Shown in pieces: positions 39,901 to 52,402 of a stretch of DNA of 64,000 bases (position 1 is the first letter of the stretch; each line of letters starts with the position of its first letter). Location of the stretch: the NCBI GenBank assembly GCA_000727475.1, contig KL647307.1:1198895-1262894 (forward strand), written 5' to 3'. The position numbers were made by a program, and so were the translations under genes. This stretch comes from Sarcocystis neurona (Eukaryota; Apicomplexa; Conoidasida; Eucoccidiorida; Sarcocystidae). The notes beneath the pieces were generated by a model, which was not told the DNA's origin, ran no database searches, and worked only from the letters and a program-made list of their open reading frames with translations.

Positions 39901-42900
39901 AACCCGAACATGTCCTCGTGCTTTTGAAGGCTGTTCACGTGACGCTGGACGGCCTGCTGATCGGGGAAGCTCTCGACGGCTCCTGCAGCAGCTGCTGCAG
40001 TAAAGGCAGCGGTACGAGCAGCAGCAGCAGCAGCAATCAGGTCGCGTGCTGCGGCAACAGCAACATGCGCTGTTCAAACAGCAGCAAGTGTCAGGGAGGC
40101 TGGCTGCAGCAGGAGCGACAGGCAGCGCTGCAGCTGCTGTGCGGCGATGCCTCGCACTGGCAACGCATGCTGCCTTCGCAGCCGAGCCCCGATGAGCAGC
40201 AGCAGCAGCAGCTTCCAGCGGAGGATGAGGACACGGAGAGGGAGCGAAGGACGGTAGTGGCCGTGCAGCTGTTGGCAGCCGTGACACAGCAGGCGACGCT
40301 CCAGGTACAGCCGCAGCAGCTGAAGAAAGAGGCCTCGTCGTCGCAGCAGCAGCAGCGGCAAGAACAACCGCACCAGCAGCAACAAGAAGAGCAGCAGCAG
40401 CAGCAAGAAGAAGAGCAGCAGCAGCAAAGCGAAGTGCACCAGCAGGATGAGAGTACGAGAAGTGTCGCATCCGTAGAGCGAGCTGCGCAGCCGCGATTGG
40501 CTCGGGCCGTCGGGGGATGGAGACTGTCTCACTTGCTGGTGGAACACCTGGTGCTGCCGCTTTTCTCTAAGATCTGCTCTTCTGACTTTTCACCGGTAGC
40601 CATGTCGTCCGAAGTTGCTGTCTCTTCTCCGTCGTATTTATCTGTCTCTTCGTTCTGCTGCAGACCGCCGTCGCGCAGCGCAGAAGCAGCAGCAGCAGCG
40701 GAGGCATCGGCTCGCGCCTGGGCCGTGCTCGTGTGCTCGCTGCTGCGTTCTCCGCTGCAACCGTTCGAGCTGCAGCAGCAGCTGCTTGTGGACGAGGAGG
40801 GCGCAGTGCCGTTGGAGGCAGGAGCAGGGGGTGCTGCTGCTGCCGCGGAGAGATGGGAGACAGTGTTGAGTGTGCTGCTGCTAGGACGCATCTGGACAAA
40901 CGTGAGGCACTATGAGGTCGTTTCCCTGTGGTGTACAGACACCGCGCCGGGGTGTACGGACTTCCCAGCAGGCGGCGTGTGGGGAAGCAAGGCGTCGCTT
41001 GTACTCAAGAAGAAGCTGCTGTGCGCGGCAGCCTACGCGCTGCGCTGCTGCTCCAGCCTCACTCCTCCCCACGCGAAGATTGCGACCACGGGAAAACAAC
41101 AGCGGGTGCAGCAACACGCCCAGCAGGAGGAGCTGCGCTCACAGCAGCAGGAGCAGGAAGACGCCGTTTTGTCGTCGATGCTGCACCACGGGGCAACTGC
41201 CGAACTGCTGCCTCCCTTCACTGCTCTTCTTCAGGATTTGCTGCTGTGCGCATGTGCGTTTCCTGCGCAGCAGCGTCACCTGGGAGACGGTAAACAGCAG
41301 CAGCGCGTCCTCCCCCTCCCCGAAAAGGAAGACCAGCAGCAGGTGCAGCAACAACAGCAGTCGCGATGGCAGCAGCAACGGCAGCAGCAGCAGGGATTCG
41401 TAAGACCGCTGGTCCTTCTTACATGTGAAGAAGCAGCGCAAGTGTCGGCATATGCATTGCAGGGGCTGCATCGCTCACTGCTACGCGAGCAGCAGCAGCA
41501 GCCGCACCTCACAGAGCGGATGGGGTCTGTGCGCCGTGTACGACTTCCCCTGTGCAGCAGAAGCGGCCGTTTTCAAGTTGCAGGAGAAGCTGCCTCGCAG
41601 ACGGCACCTCAGGAACGCAGCAGAAGCAGCAGCGTTTTGCATCTGCATCAGCTGCTGCGCCTGACGTTGCGAGGAGTGACCCCGTGGGTCCTCGCTGCCT
41701 GCCGCACGCAGGTTGGACGGCAGGCGGCAGCAGCACCGGAAGCAGCAGCAGCGGCAACACAACCTGCGGCAGCCACAGGAGCACCGGCGGCAGCCGCAGC
41801 AGGATGGCCTGCAGCAGGAACAGCAACAGCGGACGCAAACGAAACGCATGTGGACAAGCGAAGTATGAAACGCGACACTCTGTTGGTGGAGGATCTTCAG
41901 CCACGACTGTGCGGCCTCCTGGCGTATGTGCTGCTGCAGCATGGGCGGCCGTTTCTCCTTGAATACGCGCGCGACAGCAACAAACGCTCTTCAGGAGAGG
42001 GAACAGCAGCAGCAGCGGCAGCAGCACCAGCTTCTTCTGCGGCGCCATACAAAAAGAGTGAGGACTGCGAGGACAGCGAGAAAGCGATAGCAGAGGTGTT
42101 CTCGTACTTGCGACCTGCCGCAGTTGATGAGCTGCTGCAGCTGCTGCGGTGCGTCGCGACGCTTGCCGCTGGGCGTGTGTCTTGCCTCCTGTTTTCCTGC
42201 AGCACATGCCTTCATTCGGCTGCTGCGCCTTGCCTGTTCTGCTACTCTGGACGCTGCAGGCAACCTACGACCTGCAGCAAAGACGACACCAGCGCGCACA
42301 GTGGCGACGACCCGGGCTGCCGAACGGTCGTTGACGACAGCGATAGAAACTGCCGCAGCCACACCACAAGCGGGGGCAGCAGCAGCAGGCATCCGTGGGA
42401 GTGCAGCGTACACGGGAGCGGCGACGCGAGCGATGATGACCAGCTTCTCGTGACGACGGCGGCAGTAGCTCCTGTTTCCTGGGCGGCGTTGCTGCTGCTG
42501 CTGTCTCCCTGCGTGTTGCGGCAGCAGCAGGAACAGTGCCGGAGCGAGCGACGCGCATTTTGCAGCAGAGACGCAGAGGGAAGCAATCAGACCAGCAGCT
42601 CTAGACAGCGCAGCATGGCGCAGGCGCTCCAAGTGCTTGCCTACATGAGCCGGCTGCCGCGGCCGACTGCAGTAGCAGCTGCATCAGTGAGTCCCGCGTG
42701 TGCAGCACAGGATACACGAGGAAGAGAAGAAGCTGCTGGGGGACCAGCAGCAGCAGCGGCATCCACGGCGACACTGCCGGTAGCGTCTGAAACTTGCGTG
42801 CTGCAGCAGAACGTCAAACAGCAGCGCCAGCAGCAGCAAGTCGTAAGCGCCTCTCTGCTGCTACTCTGCGGCGACGTGGTGCTCCCGCATCCGCCTGCGG

Positions 42901-45900
42901 CGACACCGGCCGAGGCAGAAAGAGGAGAAATAGCAGGTCCACGCGCCACAGCAGAAGCAGCAGGACCAGCAGATGTACAGCGTGTGGGGAGGACGCAGCA
43001 GATGGGACTGTGGCAGGAGGCAGTTCTGAAAGAACCGACAGCAGCAGCAGCAACGCAGGCATGCTGCTTCGCGTTTTTCCTCGCGTGGCACTCCCATTTA
43101 CCAGCAGCAGCTGCGCCGGCAAGTGTTGCTTCAGACACTCAAGGGCAGCAGCAGCAGCAAGAGGATCAGCAGCTGCTGCGAACAGAGCTGCTGCAGACCC
43201 CACATAGGGATCCTGGAGCTGCGAGCGTGCTGCTGCAGTTGCTGCTCTGCAGCTGGCGGGTTGCAGTGCTGCCGCTGCTGCAGGTAAATCTGGATGCGCC
43301 GCAGCTGCCGTTGCCTGCTGCTGCCACTGCTGCTGGAACTACTACGTCAGTTGACACTCCCGTCCCAAGACAGCACCTGTCGCGACGGGGAAGGACAGCC
43401 CAGCAGCGTGAGGATGTACCAACTAGTGTAGCAGAGGCGTTTCTTCCTCCGCTGCTGCAGGCAGCTGCGGGAGCGTTGCTGCAGCAGCAGGATACCGACG
43501 ACGTGGCTGCAAGCGCTTGTACACACTTAGATGGGAAGAAGAAGGAGGAGGACGTCGTGATGGCAAAGCAGGACGCAGCGGAGCAGAGGGAGTCGCTGCT
43601 GCAGCAGCTGATACGGTGTCTTGTGCAGCTTTGCCAGGTGGAAAAGCAGCAGCAGCCACCGCAGCAGATGGTCTCAGCAGCAGCAGCGGTCGGTCCTTGC
43701 ATACTGAAGGCGGCACTGCGGCGCATCTCGCGCGGCTGTGTGTCCTGCACCGCGGCCTTCAGCGGAGAAGGCCACACCGACGTGGCTGCTGGAGAGACGC
43801 TGCAGCTGGCGCTGCTACGGTGGACTGCATGGGCTATCGTAGAAGAAGACAGCCGGCAGCAGAAATCTGCGTTCTTGTTGCAGCAAGGAGTGCAGCAAAC
43901 GCAGGGGCAGCAGGGGTCGCTCAAGAGAGTGAACACACAGCGCGTAGTGCAGAAACGAGAGCAGGAACAGCAGACGAAGAAACTGCAGCCGCAGCTGGAC
44001 GAGAAGCAACACCAGCAGCAGCAGGGGCAACTACTAAGTAGTTCAGGGACAGCAATGGCCCTCGAGGTTGTCATGGACGTAGCTGCAGAACTACTTCAAG
44101 CTGCAGCGGCCAGACATCGTGCGCACACAGCGGCACGTGCGTCGGCAGCAGCAGCTACTGCTGCTGGAGCAGCACAAACCCAAGAGAGAGGAGAAGGCAG
44201 GAGAGGAGGCGCGGAAGCAGCAGCAGATTCTTCTGCAGCAGCCGAAGTGGAGAAAACGGCAATGGCAAGCGAGACGGTACAGGAGACGGGGGGAACGGCT
44301 GCAAGCGGGAGGCTGCAGGAGCTGCAGAAACAGCAGCATAGGCTCGAACAGGTGCTTGAGGCACTTCTGTGTCGACTGACGACGACGCATGGATTGGCTG
44401 AGGAGGTAGACAGCCGCAGCAGCAGCAGACCCGTTGACGGCACGAGACAGAGAAGCAGCAGTAGCAGCAGTCGTGTGGTGGAACCGGCGTTTTCTGCTGC
44501 AGCAGCGCGCGTGCGCAATGCCACTGCTGTCGCCCTGGCGCTGCTGCAGAGCTACTCGCTGAAGGACGCGCTCAGCAGCAGAAGGGGCAGCACCGGCAGC
44601 GACTCACATGAAAGAGACTGGAAGGGGAGACGGTCTTCTACTGCTGCTGCGGTCGCTGCTGCTGGTGATGCGGCAACACCCTCGGGTGATGCAACAAGCG
44701 AAGCCGCTTCTTGTGCCCTGCCTGCGGCCGTGCCACAAGGCTCTCTGCCCCCCCCTGCTTCATCTGATTTTGCTGCTGCTGACATTCAGCTGCGGCTGCT
44801 TTTGCAAAAGAAGCGTCAGGAACAAGCGCAGCAGGAACAGCAGCAGGAGCAAGAACAGCAGCAGGAGCAGGAACAGCAGCGGGAGCAGGGACAGCAGCAG
44901 CAGCAACTGCAGCAGCAACAGCAGCAGCAGCGACAGGAGAAAGGAGGACATCGGCAGACGCCAGAGCAGGTGGAAGAGCAACAGCAGCAAGACTGCCAGC
45001 GGCGGATGCTGCGCGGGCGACTTGAGACTCTGCTGCAGGCGTGCGCGGAGGCGTTTTTCACCAACAGCGCTGGTGCACCTGCTGCGGCTACTCCGGCAGG
45101 GTGGACTGCAGCCGCCGGTGGAGCAGTGACGGCGGAAGTAGCGGCCGCATCGGGAGAGACAACAACAGCACAAGAAGAGGACGGTACAGGGATCGCGGAA
45201 GACATCGAAGAAGTGGCTCTACAGCAGCAGCAAGGCGCGTTGCTGGATATGTTGGACGCGCTGTGCGGGCTGCAGCGGCTGCTGTTGCAGTGGCCCGCAG
45301 CAGAAGAAAACGCAGCAGCAGCAGCCGGGCAGAGGCAGCCGTCATCAGGTCGCGAGGGCGTTGCTGCCAAGGAGGGCGGTGCGGCCTTCTTGCCGGCGAC
45401 AGGAGCAGGCGGAAGAGGAGAAGACGGCGAAGCAACAGATAAAGCGACGTCTGTAGCAGGGACTGCAGCGGGTCAAGAACAACATGCAGGAAGAGCAGCA
45501 GCGACTGCTGGTAGCGCAGCAGGAGTAGCGCCTACCGCTACTGGTGTAGCGGCGCCAGCAGCTGCAGCAGTTGCTGCTGCGGTCCGCGGTTTCTCTAGTT
45601 GGTTGTGGTCGAAAACAGCAGCAGCAGCGTCCAAAGCCGGTGCGGCAGCAGGTGCAGCAGCAACAGAAGAAGCAGCAGCAGCGACAGACAGAAGCAAGGA
45701 GCTGCTCAGTTGGCAGCTCGCCGACGCAGGGATGGATGTGACGAGACGGGTTCTCAGGCATGTGGAGCAGCAGCTGCTGCAGAGGACAGCAGTGTCAGAG
45801 AGCCTTGCCCGCGCCTCCTCCACCTCAACAGGAGAAGCAGGACGAAGCGAGTTGGCCGCACACGGCCTCTCAGCAGTAGGGAGCACAGAAACACCAGCAG

Positions 45901-48900
45901 AAGACACAGCAGCAGAAGCAGACAGGGAGGGACGGGGAGAGCGGGACGGTAAAAAAAAGAAGAGAGAGACGTGTTTGCTGCCGCCGTGGCTGCGGGTGCT
46001 GCAGCTGAGCTGCATGTTGCTGCGGCAGCATGCACCCTTTTGCCAGCGCAGCAATGCGGCACGAGCAGCAAAAGTGACGACCGCCGCCGGTGGGGCTACA
46101 GATACAAAGCAGCAGAAGGCCTGCCACAGCAGCAGAGCGAAAGCTGATGCAGAGAGCTGCGCCTCTGGGGCGTCCAGCGGCGATGAATTCCCGTGCCTGC
46201 AACTCTTCGCGAAAGTAGCGCATGCTGCAGTAATGTACGACCGCGTGCTGCACCTGCTGCTGGTGAAGCCACAGCAGCGGGGTGGCTGTGGAAGTGTCGC
46301 AGCAAGAGGGGGGCGATGGACAGCGACGGAGACCGATTGCATGCGGCCGGGATTGTTCTGCGTGAGCCGCACGTGTCGGCAGCAGCCGTTGCAGATGTTG
46401 CAGGAGATGCTGCAGGGGAGCCCCGCGAGCGCGAACGGCAGCATCAGTCGAGAATACGACGCTGCAATCGTCGCAGAGCTGCTGCATTTATGCGAAGCCG
46501 TCGACCTGCGCGCCGGCGGTGGTCCTTCTCCCCCTTCCTTTGGGAGGGAGGGGCCGGACATAGCCTCGAGGACTACTGCGGCAGGTACCTCGGGTGACGC
46601 TGCTGCTTCGAGTCCTGACGCTGCTGCTGGGCCGACGCCTGGTGCTGGTCCCGCCTCAAGCGGTGCTGCTGCTACTGTCGCTGAGGAACGCAGTGTACGT
46701 ACACTAGGAGAGGTGGCGCGCGTCTGCGCAGGCCTGTTGGGGTGCCGTCGTGCTGCTCTGCAAGGCGCAATCGTCGACTGCCTGCGCTCGTACTCCTGGT
46801 TCTCTGTTGGCCCGCTGAGTCAGTTTGACCCGTTCCCCGGCGAACTGTGGGATGGCCGCAACAGCAGCAGCAGCAGCAGTGTCTGCAGCAGGGGAGGAGG
46901 AGACGGCGCGTCTGACAGCGAAAACGTGAGCACCAGCAGCAGCAACAGCACAAGCAACAGCAGGGGCAACAGCAGCAGCAACACAGAGGCAACTGGCAGA
47001 GGGCGTGCGGTTGGTGTGGAGTGGCGGTGCTGCGCTGCTGCAGCCGTCGGCGGGTCGCGAGGTGACGCAGGGGGCGTTGTCGCTGCGCTGGCAGATGTGG
47101 ATTTGCAGCAGTTTCTTCTTCAGCAGCAGCAGCACGTCGACCAGCAGCAGGAACGCCGTCAGGGGAACGAGAAGCAACAGCAGAGTGCGCGGGCTGCTAC
47201 TGCAGGTCGAACCCTACAGAACTGCATACCTCTCACGTTTGCGCAGCTGCGCGACTTCCTGCTGCTGGTGGAGGTGTCTGTGGATAACGCTTCTGGAGGG
47301 GACAGAGCTGCTGCAGCACTGATGACAAAACGAGGAGGAGGAGAAAGAGCAGCAGCGGCAGACGATAAACGAACCACAGCAGGAGGAGGAGGACGGGGAG
47401 CAGAGGAAGAAGAAGCTGCGGTGGCAGATGTGTTAGAGGAGAGCAGCAGTTTCGGCGAGGCGACTGCAGCCGCGCGCTTGTTCGACGCAGCGCTGGAGGC
47501 GCAGACAGAGCGAGCAACAGCACGTGAGGACGGGGAGTGGCAGCGGCGGGAGCCACCGCTGCCGCAGGAAGAGGTGCAAGGCGTGGGGACAGACAAAGCG
47601 ACTGCTGCTGCTGCTGTTCGAGGGTTGGCGCTGGTGGGCTGGCTGCTGCAGCTTGGTGTAGGTCGAGTGCTGGCTGCGAGTTTGCTAGAAACGTTTCCTG
47701 CCGCTGTGCATGCCCTTGGGGTGATGCTGCAGCAACGCGAGCAGCAACAGCAGCAGGCCGCGGCAGAAGACGACGAAGAGGAAGAGGAGGATGAGGAGGA
47801 GGAGAACGATAACGAAGCGCTGATGAAGCAGCAGCAGCAGCATGAAGAGAGGCAGTTGCTACTACAGCAGCTTGCGCTGGCGATGCGTGGATGGCTTATC
47901 TTGCTACCGTCAGTACTCGAGGCTGCCGCTGCTGCATGTTGCCTCTTCGTCCAACAGCCACAGCAGCAGCAGCAGGAGCAGCAGGTGCAGCAGCAAGAGC
48001 TGCAGCCGCAAGAGGTGCAGCAGCAGGAGCTGCAGACGCCGACTGCTGTAGCAGCAGCTGCGTCTCAAGCGATGATGCAGCTGCTGCAGTGCCCGCTCCC
48101 GCTTCTGAGTTCTGCTGAAGGCGAGCTGCTGCGTTTAGCTGCTGGGTCCCCTGCGCCTTGTTCTGCAGCTTCTTCTTCTGCTGCTGCCGTAGCTGCCTCT
48201 TCCTCTGTTCTGCCGGCTGCCTCTGTCTCCGCTGCTGCTGCCGATCCTGAGTCTGCTGAAAGCAACGGCAGTGGCAGCGGGTTGCTGTTGCAGCTGTGGA
48301 AAGAAGCGAGGGACTGCAGCAGCTGCGCCGCGCAGCAAGTTCCACAGCTGGCTCCGCATCGGTGGCAGCAGCAGGAAAGCAGCAGCGGCACGTGCCAGTG
48401 TGACGACTGCCTGCTGGTGGCTCACGTGCATGAGCTGTCGCTTGTCCAGGTGCTCGTTGAAGTACTCTTTATCGTCCTTACGCAGCTGCAGCCGTCGACC
48501 AAAAGCAGCAGGAGCAGCAGCAGCTTTGTCTCTAGGGACTGCGTGGTGAGCCGTCGTCGCAGTCAGATGAGCAAGAAGCTTGCTGCAGATATTAAAGACC
48601 TGGCAGCAGCCACAGCAGCGTTTCAAGGTGGGGGGCAGCAGGCCTGCTGGCCAAGACGAAGTGGCAGCGCAGTTAGACAACCAACCAACAGCAGCAGCAG
48701 CGGCAGTAAGGCCGTAAGGCGAGGTCCTGAGGATGGTCGGGAGAGCCAGCGGCTGCTGAAGGAGAAGGCCGGGGAGGAGAAGGCCGGGGAGGAGAACGCG
48801 AAGGGAGCAGCGAGCGGAGGCGGAGAAGAAGCAGCAGCGACGCCGGCATCACGAGGCTTAGCAGCGGGACGCGCCAACAACGAGCCGCTGCCGTGGAATG

Positions 48901-51900
48901 CAGCAGAATCTTCCTTTCTCTGGCAGCTGGCAGCAAACGTCTATTTGCTGCTGCTGCAAGTATGCCCAGGTACACGTCCATAAACCTGCGCGCTGCAGGC
49001 CCTCACTGTGAACGCGTATCTGCCTTCTTCCGGCCTTCTTCAACTCACGAACGCTTGCCCAGAAACGCCACCTTAGACGTCTCTCATTATATTCATCAAC
49101 ATATATACACATATACATGTGCATAGCTCGACAGTATACATATATGTATATATGTGAGTATGTGTCAACTCATCTGAATATATATGTATATATCTTGACA
49201 AATCTGCGTATATCCACATATCACATATATGTCCATCTTCTCATATACATATATACATATAGACAAAATATATTTATGCATGTGGTAGCTCATAAATATA
49301 TATATATATATGTTGACAGACTCACATGTACAAGCCGGGGATGACTTTAATAATTAAGTTCGTGCTTCACTGTAATTCTACGCCACGATGAAGTTTCAGA
49401 GGTTTATCGAAGTTATTTTCGCACACATATGTATATATGTGTATATGTATGTGTATATATATTTATATATGTATTTATAGGTATGTCTCTATGTACATAT
49501 ATATAGATAGATACATATATATGTAGATATAGATCTAGATATAGATTTAGAGAGATCGACCGATAGACAGATGGATAGATAGACCGGTAGATAGATAGAT
49601 CGATAGATAGGCAGACTGATAAAGAGGTCACTAGATGAATAGGTAGATAGGTAGGTCTATAGATTAACAGATAGGTATAGATCAATGGGTAGATAGATCG
49701 ATACATAGGTAGGTGGACAGGTCGATCGGCAGGCCGATAGATCGATAGGTAAATAGATTGGTAGATGAATAGACGGATAGATAGATCGATAGACAGATCC
49801 GCATGTATGTCGACGAACTGGTGAACGCTTCTGTATACGTGTGTTTGTGGCTGCGTGTATGTACGGGCGCGTCAGTTGCATGCGTTGAAGTGTGGGTCTG
49901 CACGCGTGTACGCAAGTGTGTGTAGACTTCCTCGTTTCTGCAGTTACGTTGAATGTCGTATGATTGCCAGTGGCCGAGCTGGTGAACTTCCTCTCCTAGT
50001 CTTTCTGTGTAACGGCGTCGCCCGAGGGACAGCCTTTGCATGCGGTCGTCCAGCACAGGCCACTGTCCTTCGCTCGCCTGCAGCAGAAACAGCAGCAGCT
50101 CATCGCACAACACTGAAAAGCGATTCTTCCACATAGACAGATGCACCTTATCCCGTTCTTCTTCCAGTCGCCGCTGTTTATATATACGTATATGTGTAAT
50201 CTATGCCGCATGCACCTATCATATACTTCCGTTGTAGGTGCTACATATATACGTCTAATCTACGCGATACGTATATATCTCATACATATATATATATATA
50301 TATATACTTCCACTTGTGTACCCATGGAGGGGCTCTATCTTTCTCTGGACAGAAAAAAGTGTAGAAGTTTTATTTGGCGACGTCACGCATGTGTAGACAG
50401 TACGCAAGGCACACACTCTTCGTTTGTGTTGCTTCTGGGTAGACCTACACGGATACGTATACGTACACCTTGCTGTACAGATATATATATCTCTACATAC
50501 ATATATATATGTATATGTTATGTGTATATATATATATGTATTTCTCGGAAAGCCTGTATATATGTGTGTCTCCCCGTATGCAGATATATATGTATATATA
50601 TGTTTCTGTTGGAAGACCTGTACGTAGGGGTGCACACGTGTATGCATATGACGCATCCGTATGTTTTACGCTCCTGCATCGTCTCTCGTATGCCTTCATG
50701 TGCTTTGTATGCCCTTTTGCTAGCGTAGCTCTGTAATTATATAAATATATATATGTATATCTGTGTGTATGTATACCTCTCTATGAATGTATATAGAGGG
50801 GATTATATAGATACAAACAGAAAGACATATATAGATGTGTACATATGTATGTATGTGTATGTCTGTGTGTAACTCTGTAGATAAATACCCGTGGACTACG
50901 TGAAGAGATACATATATATCTACGCAGATGATGGCTACCCAAAAGTCTGCGTGTTTGCTGAGGAGCTACAAGTGACTGTGTTGCTCAAAGAGAGGAACAG
51001 ACAAATATATACGTGGATACATATATATATGCCTATCCCTCTATATATATATGTATATATGTATGACTACATAGAGATGTGTAGGTGGACGCGGTGAAAT
51101 GGTGTATATATATACAGGGAATAGGTAGATGAGGACCCTGTTCATGCGTCTGCTTGAAGAATGTGGATGACGTTGCTGCAGACGCAGTGCGTAATATTTG
51201 GTCGCGCTCACGTTGCGCCCGTGCGCGTCGGGAGCTCGAGGCTGTCACCGAGCGCTACATCTCACCGCAGTAAGTTCCCATATATATATATACATATATA
51301 TATATATATGTATATGTATATATATATACATATGTATATATATATGTATATGTATATGTGTGTATATATATATAAGTACATACGTGTACATCTAAATACA
51401 TATCCATATAAACAAGTATATGTTTACATATACGTACAAATACATACGCATGTACAGGCGTGTGTGCGTATGTAAGTCCACATACCCGTAGGTACGTATA
51501 CGTACACACATTCATATAAATGCGTATACGTATCCATATGAATACATACACATGTAAACACGTATATGTAAATCTAAAGCTATTAAAACATATATATTTA
51601 TATGTAAAGAGAAAAAAAGAGAGACACCCGTTGAGGATTGTGGTAAAAATATACGCGTGTCTGTCTGTCTCCGTGAAGCATTTTCTTCAGTGTCTGTCTG
51701 TCTCTGCGTGGGTGTATGTATGTGTGTTTATGTCTGCCTTTTGTCTGTAGATCTGCATACTCAGGTATACATACGTGTACACTCACATACACATACATAT
51801 ATATATATATATGTATGTGTATGTACATATAGCGTGAAGTCCGTCTGGGGGGTAATACGACACGGGTGCGTGTTCGTATTTATGTAGACAAAATGATATA

Positions 51901-52368
51901 TGTCCATTCGTATGTGAGTTGACAACTCATCTGTCTTTGTCGCTTTTAGCGTCTCTCTATATAAATATATGTATGTACACAGATGTATCGTAAACTGCAA
52001 GTACGTAGGCGGAGGTCCCGTGCAGCTGCGGAGGTGTATGTACAGCCGAGCAACGCAGAGTAGTGTTCACCAGCACTTCTGGACGTGGGCAGAAGCACAA
52101 GAGTATATCTGCTGTTGGATCTTTTCTCTGTATTATACGCCACCGCCGAGGGCCATGATACTCTCTCTTGCTGTAGCAGACGCATCTCTCCCTGTAGACA
52201 CACGCGACACACATACATATACATATGTAGAGGGCATTTATACAGGATCGTAGATAGTTGTCGTGCTGCTGAGAGAGAGGGACGCGATATATATATATAT
52301 ATATGGAGAAAGTCTGTACTGGGTTGGATGTAGGTTTTGTACGGATGGGAGAGAGACGTATGAGAGGC

Positions 52369-52402
<34 letters not shown>

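Noticed and set aside
40892..40970. Possible 67 nt intron inside LTN1 exon 2 (gtgaggc to cttcccag)
   Set aside because: Removing it shifts the frame into low-quality sequence, while the unspliced frame stays open for thousands of bases and joins exon 3 in phase.
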